In this document: positions 1 through 7,088 of the stretch, in pieces
How the letters are laid out: every line of letters starts with the position of its first letter
How positions within the stretch are numbered: position 1 is the first letter of the stretch
NCBI GenBank assembly: GCA_947442115.1
Contig: CANEVK010000003.1
Location: 1 to 24,669, forward strand
Reading direction: 5' to 3'
Length of the DNA stretch: 24,669 bases
Source of the DNA: Bacteriovoracaceae bacterium
GTDB taxonomy: Bacteria > Bdellovibrionota > Bacteriovoracia > Bacteriovoracales > Bacteriovoracaceae
Position numbers and translations under genes: made by a program
Notes under the pieces: generated by a model
Database searches by the model: none
What the model was told of the DNA's origin: nothing
The model's input: the letters and a program-made list of their open reading frames with translations, nothing else

Positions 1-506
1 AATACCATGCCGTTAAAACGACATCGCTCAAGGGAAATTTCATCCACAACTGATTCCAATTTGAATGCCTCTAGTTCATCAAGAAGGCTTAAAACTTTAA
101 ATTTCTGTTTGAGATTAAGATAACAGTAAAAAAGTTGAATAAGTGTATTAAATTCAAATCTATTGAGATTATATTGATGAAAGATTTTTTTTGATCTTAT
201 AAAAAACTCTACTGCATTATGACTGCGGCTTGAAGAATTAAGACTAATTGCTAAGACAAAGCATCTCTGAGCCTCAATCAGGGGATGATGGATTACCATC
301 TTTATGAGTCGATCCTCAATTTCTTGAAATTTGTTCTCTCTAATCAAAAGAGAGCACTCTAAAATGACTTTTTCGTTTTGAGAGAGTCTCTTATCTTTGA
401 GGTATTTTTTCTTTTTTTCGGCTGAAAGATTGAACCAATCCATGGCGAGCATAAAAGTTTTTACTCGATTAAATTCTTCCTTTGAATCTTCGCCTGATTG
501 GGCCAT
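1..506 (-). CDS. TPR-type regulator, N-terminal part, cut by the left window edge (module copy 1)
   Basis: An open frame begins at ATG 506 and runs leftwards off the window, giving 168 residues with no stop. The translation is all-helical and resembles tetratricopeptide-like repeats. It aligns along its whole visible length with the N-terminal half of the regulator at 11708-12898. Shared blocks include KYLKD, a block of the form R-L-[ST]-Q-x-E-K-x-I-L-E-C, R-[FL]-E-F-N and Y-L-N-L-K. No signal peptide is present, so it should be cytoplasmic. Its upstream neighbour, the secreted protein ending at 523, lies only 16 nt away, so the two are probably one transcript. If it matches its paralogue, the missing C-terminus should carry a winged-helix DNA-binding domain; that part cannot be seen. 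The homology and reading frame are clear, while the function is inferred. Confidence 0.8.
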   Translation of the reverse strand, partial: MAQSGEDSKEEFNRVKTFMLAMDWFNLSAEKKKKYLKDKRLSQNEKVILECSLLIRENKFQEIEDRLIKMVIHHPLIEAQRCFVLAISLNSSSRSHNAVEFFIRSKKIFHQYNLNRFEFNTLIQLFYCYLNLKQKFKVLSLLDELEAFKLESVVDEISLERCRFNGMV

Positions 507-522
507 AAGGAGAATCTCTCGC

Positions 523-990
523 TTATTTGGTGAGCTCTAAAAGATCTTTGACTAGCTGATCTGGCTTGTCGAGATCCTCTTCCATTTTTAAATAAATGTT
601 TATTTTGGAATGAGAGAGAAACTTATGAATATCGCGCTTAATTTCTCGACTGAGTAAACAGTTCAGACGCTCATGTCGCCCTTCATTTGATAGCTCTTTG
701 TCTTCATCGCAAACAGGTGAAGACTCTCCAAGTTTAAGCCATGTCAAGTGGAGATGAAGGTCTTTAAGTGATTCGAATTTTAAGCGATGACCGGGTGAAC
801 ATTTATTCCACATCTGATTAATTTCTTTTAAAAACTTTCTGTATTGCTTTGTCAGCTCCTCATGGGTTTTCTCACCTAGCTCCATGGGAATATCATCTGC
901 ATTCGGCCCGACTCTTCCTCCAGTTTGAGTTTGAGACCAGGTCATCGAAATAGATAAGCTAAATAAAAGAAGCAGAGTCCATTTGAACAT
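523..990 (-). CDS. secreted three-cysteine protein (module copy 1)
   Basis: This 155-residue protein starts with a signal peptide (MFKWTLLLLFSLSISMTWSQ) and is predicted to be periplasmic or exported. The mature part is charged and helical, with three cysteines in NKCSPGH, PVCDED and LNCLLS. The protein at 12891-13391 has the same architecture: a signal peptide, a GG-containing linker, three similarly spaced cysteines and a C-terminal NCL followed by a helix ending near the stop. Both sit directly upstream of a TPR-type regulator. I do not recognise a named family. The ATG at 990 has no Shine-Dalgarno sequence but follows a sigma-28-like element by 6 nt, so the mRNA may be leaderless. Three cysteines leave one unpaired if a disulfide forms, which could allow dimerisation or redox sensing, but that is speculative. 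Confidence 0.85.
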   Translation of the reverse strand: MFKWTLLLLFSLSISMTWSQTQTGGRVGPNADDIPMELGEKTHEELTKQYRKFLKEINQMWNKCSPGHRLKFESLKDLHLHLTWLKLGESSPVCDEDKELSNEGRHERLNCLLSREIKRDIHKFLSHSKINIYLKMEEDLDKPDQLVKDLLELTK

Positions 991-996
991 AAGAAC

Positions 997-1024
997 TTAT
1001 CGGACAAAAAGGCTCTAGACTTAA
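997..1024 (-). promoter_or_regulatory. sigma-28-like promoter of the module copy 1 genes
   Basis: On the minus strand TTAAG (1024-1020) is separated by 15 nt from TCCGATAA (1004-997). The -10 octamer differs from the known FliA consensus GCCGATAA at one position. It ends 6 nt before the ATG at 990, so transcription would be expected to start at or next to the A of the start codon. The same arrangement occurs before three other genes in this window. Confidence 0.55.
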
Positions 1025-1050
1025 GGTTTTACGCTAAACTATTGAAATGA

Positions 1051-1067
1051 GACCAGCTCTGCTGGTC
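1051..1067 (-). terminator. short hairpin after the thioredoxin-like gene
   Basis: A perfect 7-bp stem GACCAGC/GCTGGTC with a 3-nt loop lies 13 nt beyond the stop of the gene ending at 1081. On the minus strand it is followed by a weak T-rich run (TCATTTC). It plausibly ends the 1886-1081 operon before the next gene's own promoter at 1024. Confidence 0.4.
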
Positions 1068-1080
1068 CCCTCTCAAGTGC

Positions 1081-1485
1081 TTAATGGAAACGAGCATCAT
1101 CAATCATAAGCAATAAATCGTCCATAAAGAGCAGACCACTTCGTGAGCTAAACTTTTGACCGAACTTATAAATTTGGACCGTAGGTAAGTTTTTAATTTT
1201 TTCAACCTGTGTGAGCATTGGCTCTCTCAAAGTGTCCACTGTAAAGATTTTAATATTTGGATCGAATTGATAAAACTCCACCAGGTCTCTGAGATTCTCC
1301 TTCATTCTCACAGTATAGTCATCGATAGAAGACTTATTCATCCAAACGACTATCGCCACTGGACTTGAGGTGAGTTCAAAATGGTAATTCATTTGGTTAA
1401 GAGGCTTAATCCCTCCATCGGCCCAGGCCAGCTGAGTTAGCTGCAACATCATGCCTAAAATGACTAGTAATTTTTTTAGTTTCAT
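1081..1485 (-). CDS. secreted thioredoxin-fold protein lacking the CXXC active site
   Basis: This 134-residue protein has an N-terminal signal peptide ending near AWA-D. The remainder reads as a thioredoxin fold: a hydrophobic strand VAIVVWM, a helix, the strand NIKIFTVDT, then the cis-proline block NLPTVQIYKFGQK and a final helix. At the usual active-site position after the first strand the sequence is NKSSIDD, so both catalytic cysteines are missing and the mature part has none at all. It is therefore unlikely to be a redox enzyme and may serve as a binding or scaffold domain. A strong AAGGAGGG ribosome site precedes the ATG. The secreted gene 1497-1886 ends 11 nt upstream, so the two form an operon. 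The fold call rests on pattern recognition only. Confidence 0.7.
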   Translation of the reverse strand: MKLKKLLVILGMMLQLTQLAWADGGIKPLNQMNYHFELTSSPVAIVVWMNKSSIDDYTVRMKENLRDLVEFYQFDPNIKIFTVDTLREPMLTQVEKIKNLPTVQIYKFGQKFSSRSGLLFMDDLLLMIDDARFH

Positions 1486-1496
1486 AATATCCCTCC

Positions 1497-1886
1497 TTAT
1501 TCTTCTTCGCCTAAATCATTATTAAAAACTGGTCGACTGTAATCATGTTCATCAATCACTTTAACCTCAACTCTACACCCATTGCGCTCCATCAGATTCT
1601 CCATACAAAGATCTCTCAACTTTTGGTTTAATCGCGCCTCAGTCACATCATTTCTTTTTTGGTAGCGAATAAAACTGTCCGAATCACATTGTCGATATTC
1701 ATATTGAAACCATTGAATGCTTGGAGCAGCTAAAACTTGTGGACACCCACTGGCCTCAGAAATTTCATAGACAGGTATAAGACCCATTGATATTCCGACA
1801 TCTGAACTTCTTGAATCTTGGGCAATAGCGCCTGCGCTTAGTGTAAGGGACGCAAAAAGAAAAAACTTTTTTAAATTTGATTTCAC
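1497..1886 (-). CDS. small secreted protein with four cysteines
   Basis: I chose the GTG at 1886 as the start because AAGGAGAAG lies just upstream and the N-terminus then reads as a clean signal peptide (KKFFLFASLTLSAGAIAQ). An upstream ATG at 1961 would add 25 residues before that peptide. The 129-residue product has four cysteines (GCP, QCD, LCM, GCR), which could form two disulfides, and an acidic C-terminus. No family is recognised. It is the first gene of a two-gene unit with the thioredoxin-like protein at 1081-1485, so the two may act together in the envelope. Confidence 0.75.
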   Translation of the reverse strand: MKSNLKKFFLFASLTLSAGAIAQDSRSSDVGISMGLIPVYEISEASGCPQVLAAPSIQWFQYEYRQCDSDSFIRYQKRNDVTEARLNQKLRDLCMENLMERNGCRVEVKVIDEHDYSRPVFNNDLGEEE

Positions 1887-2208
1887 GAGACTTCTCCTTG
1901 TTTTAATTATTAAGGAGATGATAAACCTCAGGGCAGGGGTGTCAGGAAAAAAAAATGCCACAGGAAATATTGAATCGATCCAGCTACTTAGACGTTTTTA
2001 TTCAATAAAGCTTCATTTGGGAGCTGGTTATTAAAAAACATTAAATATATTAATTTTTACAGAAATTATAAGACAAAAAAATGCAGGAAAAATTTATTAT
2101 TTGATAGGAATTAATCAGCAATTCTTTTAAGCTTTTCTGGCTGGACGGAAGGCTTACAGATGGTAGGACTTCCGCCTCAGCACGAATGATACTTAGCATT
2201 TAATTTAA

Positions 2209-2694
2209 CTATTCATTCTGAACACAAATTTTATACGACACAACTCTTTGACTCTCTGGAAGACCGCGAGTTATCGGTTCTAAAATCGCTTTATCACTTT
2301 TAACTCCCGTCCACTCCCCGATCAAAAATCCCGCCTCATCTATACGATAAGACATATATTGAGGAGTACTGGTTGATCCGATGAGTTCAGATCCATTATT
2401 AACCATGTAACGCCCATTCATTCTTGAGTCACCTTGATGGGAGACGAGGAAGCCATCAAATTGGGTAAAAGTGAGATTTTCAGAAAATCTTATTTTTGTA
2501 AAAACACCTTTTTTGGCATTCATTTCCCTGCATGAAAAAGACTTCCCTAAGAGTTCAGCCTCCTGGGGCGCTCTGGCCGTCTCAAATCGCTCTCTTAAGC
2601 TTTTTACCACAGGATCTTCGCTAGGTAGGCCAGACACCCCTGCAAAACTCGTTAGTGATGATAGAGCTAAAAGAGCTAAAAGTGTTTTTTTCAT
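2209..2694 (-). CDS. small secreted protein of unknown function
   Basis: The 161-residue protein has a signal peptide (MKKTLLALLALSSLTSFAG). The start at ATG 2694 is favoured by an AAGGAT site upstream and a normal signal-peptide start; an ATG two codons earlier is also possible. The mature part has two cysteines (FSCREM and YKICVQ) and a beta-rich pattern. The segment L-L-G-K-S-F-S-C-R-E loosely resembles L-K-G-K-S-F-L-C-D-E in the secreted protein at 13585-14106, so the two may be distant relatives. It stands alone, with about 250 bp of non-coding sequence downstream and 82 bp upstream. Function is unknown. Confidence 0.75.
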   Translation of the reverse strand: MKKTLLALLALSSLTSFAGVSGLPSEDPVVKSLRERFETARAPQEAELLGKSFSCREMNAKKGVFTKIRFSENLTFTQFDGFLVSHQGDSRMNGRYMVNNGSELIGSTSTPQYMSYRIDEAGFLIGEWTGVKSDKAILEPITRGLPESQRVVSYKICVQNE

Positions 2695-2776
2695 TCCCAT
2701 ATCCTTGTTTTAGTTATCCAGATTAAAACCTAGACTTTGAATTGCTGGGAAAAAAAATAATCTTAAGATGCGCGGC

Positions 2777-3490
2777 CTAATAAAGACCCGCATCCCCGCT
2801 CGCTTTTGCACTTTGATCAATAGTCACCCTGATGCGTGTCGTATTATTATATTCATTGCTTTCTTTTAATCTATTCAATGGGTCAGCTGTTGACTCTAGC
2901 CAATATGTGCCCGAAGCAACATCCGTCACATCGATCCACTGCCCATCCCGGGTGGAGTCATAAACATCGACCCACCCTACACTGATGCCCTGAACCTGTG
3001 TTCCACAAGAGCGATAGCGGCGATAACTGCTGAAGCCTGATAAATTGGAATTATAAATTGATTCATCAATGAGACAGAAACTGACTTTCTCTGTTCTCGC
3101 AATAATCTCTCCTACACCTGAAGCCTCTGTTATTTCTCTCAGTTTATAATCTGAAAAATCATTAAAATGAGTATGATAATGAGTTGGATGATAAATGAAA
3201 GTTCCCGCCAGGATCGAATAGTACGTACCATGAGTTGTGTAAATTCGTTGATACACCTTTTGAGTGTCTCCCGTAATTGCACCTCCTCTAAGTTCCATTC
3301 TGCCTTTGCCAATATTAGCAACACCATTAGAGAAACGGAGAAGGACTCTCCCTGGAATCGTGGTTGAATCGATGTAATGATCATAAAGTGGATAGGTTGC
3401 AGTTTTCAAATCGGGTAAAAGTGAATGAGCCTGGGCCAGTGAAAGAAAAAAAACAAAATTCAAAGTCACTAATCTAAATAACTTGAACAT
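2777..3490 (-). CDS. secreted lysyl-oxidase-like copper amine oxidase
   Basis: This 237-residue protein with a signal peptide matches the catalytic domain of the lysyl oxidase family (PF01186). The copper site reads HYHTHFNDFSDY, with the H-x-H-x-H ligands at about H104, H106 and H108. The two residues that form the lysyl-tyrosylquinone cofactor in known lysyl oxidases seem to be kept: K135 in EKVSFCL and Y177 in VDVYD. The blocks GQWIDVTDV and ESNEYNNT also fit the family. Enzymes of this family oxidise lysine side chains to aldehydes and promote protein cross-linking. The start at 3490 follows an AAGGATG site. It lies 26 nt downstream of the subtilase stop, so both are probably co-transcribed and exported. 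The family call is strong, while the substrate is unknown. Confidence 0.88.
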   Translation of the reverse strand: MFKLFRLVTLNFVFFLSLAQAHSLLPDLKTATYPLYDHYIDSTTIPGRVLLRFSNGVANIGKGRMELRGGAITGDTQKVYQRIYTTHGTYYSILAGTFIYHPTHYHTHFNDFSDYKLREITEASGVGEIIARTEKVSFCLIDESIYNSNLSGFSSYRRYRSCGTQVQGISVGWVDVYDSTRDGQWIDVTDVASGTYWLESTADPLNRLKESNEYNNTTRIRVTIDQSAKASGDAGLY

Positions 3491-3516
3491 AAGAACCATC
3501 CTTTTTTAATTTCAAA

Positions 3517-4608
3517 CTAAGGGACAAAAAGTAAATGACTGTTAATGCTCCTGCTTCGACCTACAATCGCCTTGGTGGTTAATTCACTGAGGGCCATTTG
3601 AACTTGAGTAGGAGTCGCTCCCGGATTTTTCTCTAAGTAAAGAGCCGCAACACCTGCTGTATGCGGAGCTGCCATTGAGGTTCCACTGAAGGATTGTGTG
3701 GCAGTATCAGACGTGTGGTATCCTGATATGATGGAAACTCCTGGAGCAAACCAATCAACACACTTTCCCCAGTTCGCCCAATTGGGCCTTGTATCGTAAA
3801 TATCAGTCGCACTCACCACCATGGCTTCCAAGACTCCAGAAGGAGAAGATTTACAAGCATCCTTATTAGAATTTCCAGCTGCGACAGCAGTTGCAACGCC
3901 GGAAGAGATCATGTTTCGAATGGCCGTATCAAGGGCCATACTTTTTGGTCCCCCTAAGGAAAGGTTGGCGACTGAATTGGCCGGATGGTGAGCAGTGATC
4001 CAATCGACCCCTGCAATCAGCGTGCTGTAATAACCGGATCCTTTACAATCTAGGACACGTACAGAAACGAGACTCACATCCCTGGCCACCCCATAAGTTT
4101 CTCCTCCAATGGTTCCGGCCACGTGAGTGCCATGCCCATAACAATCACTCCCATCTCCTCCAAACCCATCAAAACCAAAACTGGCACGACCACCTAAATC
4201 AGTGTGACTATACCTTATACCACTATCCACCACATAGGCCGTAACTCCTGCTCCTGTTGAAGTCGTCATAAATTGACCATCAAGTGGCAGATAACGCTGA
4301 TCAATTCGATCTAATCCCCAACTTGCAACGGCTTCTGTACTTTGTGGACGGAGTGAAATTTTAAAGTCTGGTTCAATCCTCTCGATACGATGGTCTTTTC
4401 TAAGCTTGGCTATCGCCAAGTCTGAAAAAGTTCCAGCAAATCCCTTAAGAGCAGTCTTATAAATAAATTGAGGCTTTATTCCATAATCATGAATCACAAG
4501 TTTTGGATCAGCTTTTTCACTTAAAGTCACAATCACTCTTTGCGAAGCATAACTCTTCATTGAATAAATAAAGACAACGGTAAGGAGGATAAATTTCCTG
4601 AACGACAT
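3517..4608 (-). CDS. secreted subtilisin/proteinase-K-like serine protease (S8) with I9 propeptide
   Basis: The 363-residue preproprotein has a signal peptide (residues 1-22), an inhibitor I9-type propeptide (about 24-85, beginning RVIVTLSEKAD) and an S8 catalytic domain. The triad is complete: D128 in AYVVDSGI, H159 in YGHGTHVAGT and S311 in SFSGTSMAAPH. The oxyanion asparagine is N246 in AVAAGNSN. There is no C-terminal extra domain, so the length suits a proteinase-K-type enzyme. ATG 4608 is preferred to an ATG three codons earlier because GAGGTGG lies six bases before it. It is the first gene of a probable operon with the lysyl-oxidase-like gene at 2777-3490. A degradative exoenzyme role is likely, and prey or protein digestion is an inference. 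Confidence 0.93.
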   Translation of the reverse strand: MSFRKFILLTVVFIYSMKSYASQRVIVTLSEKADPKLVIHDYGIKPQFIYKTALKGFAGTFSDLAIAKLRKDHRIERIEPDFKISLRPQSTEAVASWGLDRIDQRYLPLDGQFMTTSTGAGVTAYVVDSGIRYSHTDLGGRASFGFDGFGGDGSDCYGHGTHVAGTIGGETYGVARDVSLVSVRVLDCKGSGYYSTLIAGVDWITAHHPANSVANLSLGGPKSMALDTAIRNMISSGVATAVAAGNSNKDACKSSPSGVLEAMVVSATDIYDTRPNWANWGKCVDWFAPGVSIISGYHTSDTATQSFSGTSMAAPHTAGVAALYLEKNPGATPTQVQMALSELTTKAIVGRSRSINSHLLFVP

Positions 4609-4799
4609 AATGGCCACCTCGGAGAAGGGTTAATCTTGGTCTATTTTTTTCATTCTCTCGAAGTGGTGTCATCATAAGAAAATCTAAAGACTCTTTGAGT
4701 TTATTTTTATGCGGTAGTTTTTTTAATCTTTCATCTTAAGTTGACGGCCCTATGGTGCATTGTTCTTGATGTTTATTCTGGAATTGAAGGAATCAGCAT

Positions 4800-4827
4800 T
4801 AAAGAATTAACCATTTTTGTCCGATAA
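4800..4827 (+). promoter_or_regulatory. sigma-28-like promoter before the 4835 gene
   Basis: TAAAG (4800-4804) and TCCGATAA (4820-4827) are separated by exactly 15 nt and match the FliA-type -35/-10 pattern well. The ATG follows at 4835, 7 nt after the -10 octamer. An AAGGGG run overlaps the end of the octamer and could act as a ribosome site if transcription starts further upstream. Confidence 0.55.
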
Positions 4828-4834
4828 GGGGTTC

Positions 4835-5470
4835 ATGCCTAAACTTTTAATGATTATTTTAAGCTTTTGCTTAAGCTTACCCGGTTTTTCTCAGGATCCA
4901 AAAACTGAGGAAGACCTCAAACTTTTAGCTGAATCCAGTTTGCCTTTAGGGGAATACGAAGTCCAAAAAACGTCACAACTTCAAATCAATGGGGAACCCT
5001 TCATTAAGCTTGAGTTTGATCCCAAGTTTAAATCTGGACTAAGCTCCTCACTGCTCGAAAAAAAGAATCCAACCTACCTCTGCCAATCTGACGAGTATAA
5101 GCTTCTAGGCGACCCCTTGTTTAAGACGAGCTATGTGGCGCTGAATGTTGGGAGTTCAATACTGGCCTACAACCAATTGAAGGCAGCTCAGTGGGATAAG
5201 GCCAAGCATTTCTACGCTGGCTACATCATTGGTAATGTAACTTCAGGTGGATTTCAGCTGCTGCTCCCAAAGGATACTCCTCATCGAAAGCTTAAGATTT
5301 TTATGGCGGGAGTTATTGCTTCGGCCGTGGTGGGAACCGCCAAGGAAGTCAGAGACTCTTACGGTTATGGTAACCCCGAAGCTAAAGATGCTTTCGCCAC
5401 ACTCCTCGGAGGAGTTGGTGGCTCCATCACCTTCAGCTTGGTGGATTTAAAAAAGATATCGAAACATTAA
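4835..5470 (+). CDS. exported or membrane protein, DUF2279/YfiM-like
   Basis: The 211-residue product has a signal peptide (MPKLLMIILSFCLSLPGFSQ), a soluble stretch of about 100 residues, then a hydrophobic C-terminal half. The motifs DKAKHFYAGYIIG, GTAKEVRDS and KDAFATLLGG are typical of the DUF2279 (YfiM) type, which resembles VanZ-like small membrane proteins. The function of that family is not established. The start at 4835 follows the sigma-28-like promoter. A TTG at 4817 in the same frame would place the promoter octamer inside the coding region, so I reject it. The gene is convergent with the ChrA-like gene, and only five bases separate the two stop codons. The family call is by motif and is moderately sure. 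Confidence 0.75.
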   Translation: MPKLLMIILSFCLSLPGFSQDPKTEEDLKLLAESSLPLGEYEVQKTSQLQINGEPFIKLEFDPKFKSGLSSSLLEKKNPTYLCQSDEYKLLGDPLFKTSYVALNVGSSILAYNQLKAAQWDKAKHFYAGYIIGNVTSGGFQLLLPKDTPHRKLKIFMAGVIASAVVGTAKEVRDSYGYGNPEAKDAFATLLGGVGGSITFSLVDLKKISKH

Positions 5471-5475
5471 GACGC

Positions 5476-6774
5476 TTATCTGGGGATCAAAAGTTTTACA
5501 ATGATCCCTAAGACCATACAGGTTCCTAGGATCACAAATAAACTCTTTTTAAACTTAAACTGCATGATGAGGGCGATGGCACAAATCCCGGTGGCATAAA
5601 AATCAATCGAGCTTAAAACCGGCAATTCAAAATCAAAGATAAATGCCTTCACTGGACTTGATTGAGTAAAGAGGGCTTTGAGAACAAACCAAACTGAGAG
5701 ATTAAATATCACACCTACCACAGAGGCCGTGATAGCACTTAGTGCATCCGAGAACACTTTCTGTCCGCGGATAAATTCCACATAAGGAGCGAAGGTAAAG
5801 ATCCACAAAAAGCAGGGAGCAAAAGTCATCCAGGTGGCAAGAATAGAGCCAATAAAGGCTGCAAGATAAGGACTTGTCACATCCGGAAAACGATAGGCAC
5901 CCATGAAGCCCACAAACTGCACCGTTTGAATCAAAGGCCCCGGTGTGGTTTCGGCCATGGCCAAACCATCCAACATCTCAGGGCCCTGAAGCCAACCATA
6001 GACTTCCACCGCTTTCTGAGCGACGTAAGTAAGGGCTGCGTAGGCACCTCCAAAAGTCACCATGGACATCTTGCTAAAGAAGAGATTTATAGAGTGAAAG
6101 GTAGACTCAGTACCAAATATAGCGATGGTTAAAAGAATCGGAGCAATCCAGAGTCCCAACCAAATACTCATGGTTTTAAAAGTTTGAGAAAGAGTCGGAA
6201 GTTTAATATCTCCAACATCTGTAAAAAGTTGATGGTGAGACACTAACTTTCCATAAATCATTCCCGTGAATGCCGATGACAACACCACAATCGGAAACGA
6301 AACATTAAAAAAGAAAAGTAAAACAAAGGCCATGAACGCCATCACCCAGTAAAAAGAACTCTTCAGAGATGTTTGAGAAATGCGATATAGAGAAGCCATA
6401 ACAATCGCAATGATGGCCGGTTTCATGCCATAAAAAAGACTCTGAACAAATGAAATATGGGAAAAAAGCACATAGAGGTAAGAGAGGATCAATATAGAAA
6501 GAAAACCTGGCAAAATAAACAATCCACCGGCCAGAAGTCCCCCACGCCACCTGTTCATGAGCCAGCCCAGGTAAGTGGCGAGCTGCTGGGCCTCAGGCCC
6601 AGGCAAAAGCATGCAAAAATTCAGCGCATGAAGAAAACGCTCCTCAGAGATGAGTTTTTTTTCCTCCACCACCAGTTTGTGAATAACCGCAATTTGTCCA
6701 GCGGGACCGCCAAAACTATGGGCCGCCACATGGGCCCAGATCTTCCACTGTTCTTTGGTTGATATCTTTTCCAT
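5476..6774 (-). CDS. chrA: ChrA-family chromate/anion transporter (CHR superfamily)
   Basis: The 432-residue protein is hydrophobic throughout and has the two-half layout of long-chain CHR transporters. The N-terminal half carries the family signature (HSFGGPAGQIAVIHK, LLPGPEAQQLATYLGW). The C-terminal half repeats it in shortened form (VTFGGAYAALTYV, TTPGPLIQTVQFVGFMG). Each half has about five or six membrane segments. Known ChrA proteins export chromate at the inner membrane. Without chrB or another resistance gene nearby, the substrate here is uncertain. ATG 6774 is preferred, with GAGAG just upstream; a TTG at 6783 is the alternative. It is transcribed towards the DUF2279-like gene. Confidence 0.9.
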   Translation of the reverse strand: MEKISTKEQWKIWAHVAAHSFGGPAGQIAVIHKLVVEEKKLISEERFLHALNFCMLLPGPEAQQLATYLGWLMNRWRGGLLAGGLFILPGFLSILILSYLYVLFSHISFVQSLFYGMKPAIIAIVMASLYRISQTSLKSSFYWVMAFMAFVLLFFFNVSFPIVVLSSAFTGMIYGKLVSHHQLFTDVGDIKLPTLSQTFKTMSIWLGLWIAPILLTIAIFGTESTFHSINLFFSKMSMVTFGGAYAALTYVAQKAVEVYGWLQGPEMLDGLAMAETTPGPLIQTVQFVGFMGAYRFPDVTSPYLAAFIGSILATWMTFAPCFLWIFTFAPYVEFIRGQKVFSDALSAITASVVGVIFNLSVWFVLKALFTQSSPVKAFIFDFELPVLSSIDFYATGICAIALIMQFKFKKSLFVILGTCMVLGIIVKLLIPR

Positions 6775-6962
6775 TGCTCTCAAAATATCATGGGCCGGCC
6801 TGAGTCTACAAGCAGTTAGGGATATGAGAATTTTTTTGCAAATTCCCTTTCTGTCTTCATTAAAATTATGCCAGCTCTAGATTACCAAAACGAGGTTAAA
6901 AGTATCCTTAGCCAAAAGGACTTTAAAATTGTTGAAGATCAGGACATTAACCGGGCCAATGA

Positions 6963-6996
6963 AATAGCACTATTTTGGCAGCACCATAGTGCTATT
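6963..6996. repeat. 10-bp perfect inverted repeat
   Basis: AATAGCACTA at 6963-6972 is mirrored by TAGTGCTATT at 6987-6996, with a 14-nt loop. A TTTGA run follows but no long T tract, so a terminator is possible but weak. It lies inside the broken small ORF, just before its in-frame stop. Confidence 0.5.
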
Positions 6997-7054
6997 TTGA
7001 TCTAAGCCTATGAAAAAATGAATCTAAACCATCTTAAAAACGATGATTTTCCCC

Positions 7055-7082
7055 TACAGCCAGGTCACATTTTGGTCGATAA
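7055..7082 (+). promoter_or_regulatory. sigma-28-like promoter before the 7089 gene
   Basis: TACAG (7055-7059), a 15-nt spacer and GTCGATAA (7075-7082) repeat the geometry seen at 4800-4827. The ATG at 7089 follows 6 nt later and no Shine-Dalgarno sequence is visible. The -35 part is the weakest piece. Confidence 0.45.
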
Positions 7083-7088
7083 GAATTT

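Noticed and set aside
2757..2776. Terminator after the lysyl-oxidase-like gene
   Set aside because: There is a T8 tract on the minus strand, but the only stem is a loopless ATCTTAAGAT, which is too weak to call.
6457..6762. 101-codon plus-strand ORF opposite the ChrA-like gene
   Set aside because: It is antisense to a well-supported transporter and has no domain, signal or ribosome site.
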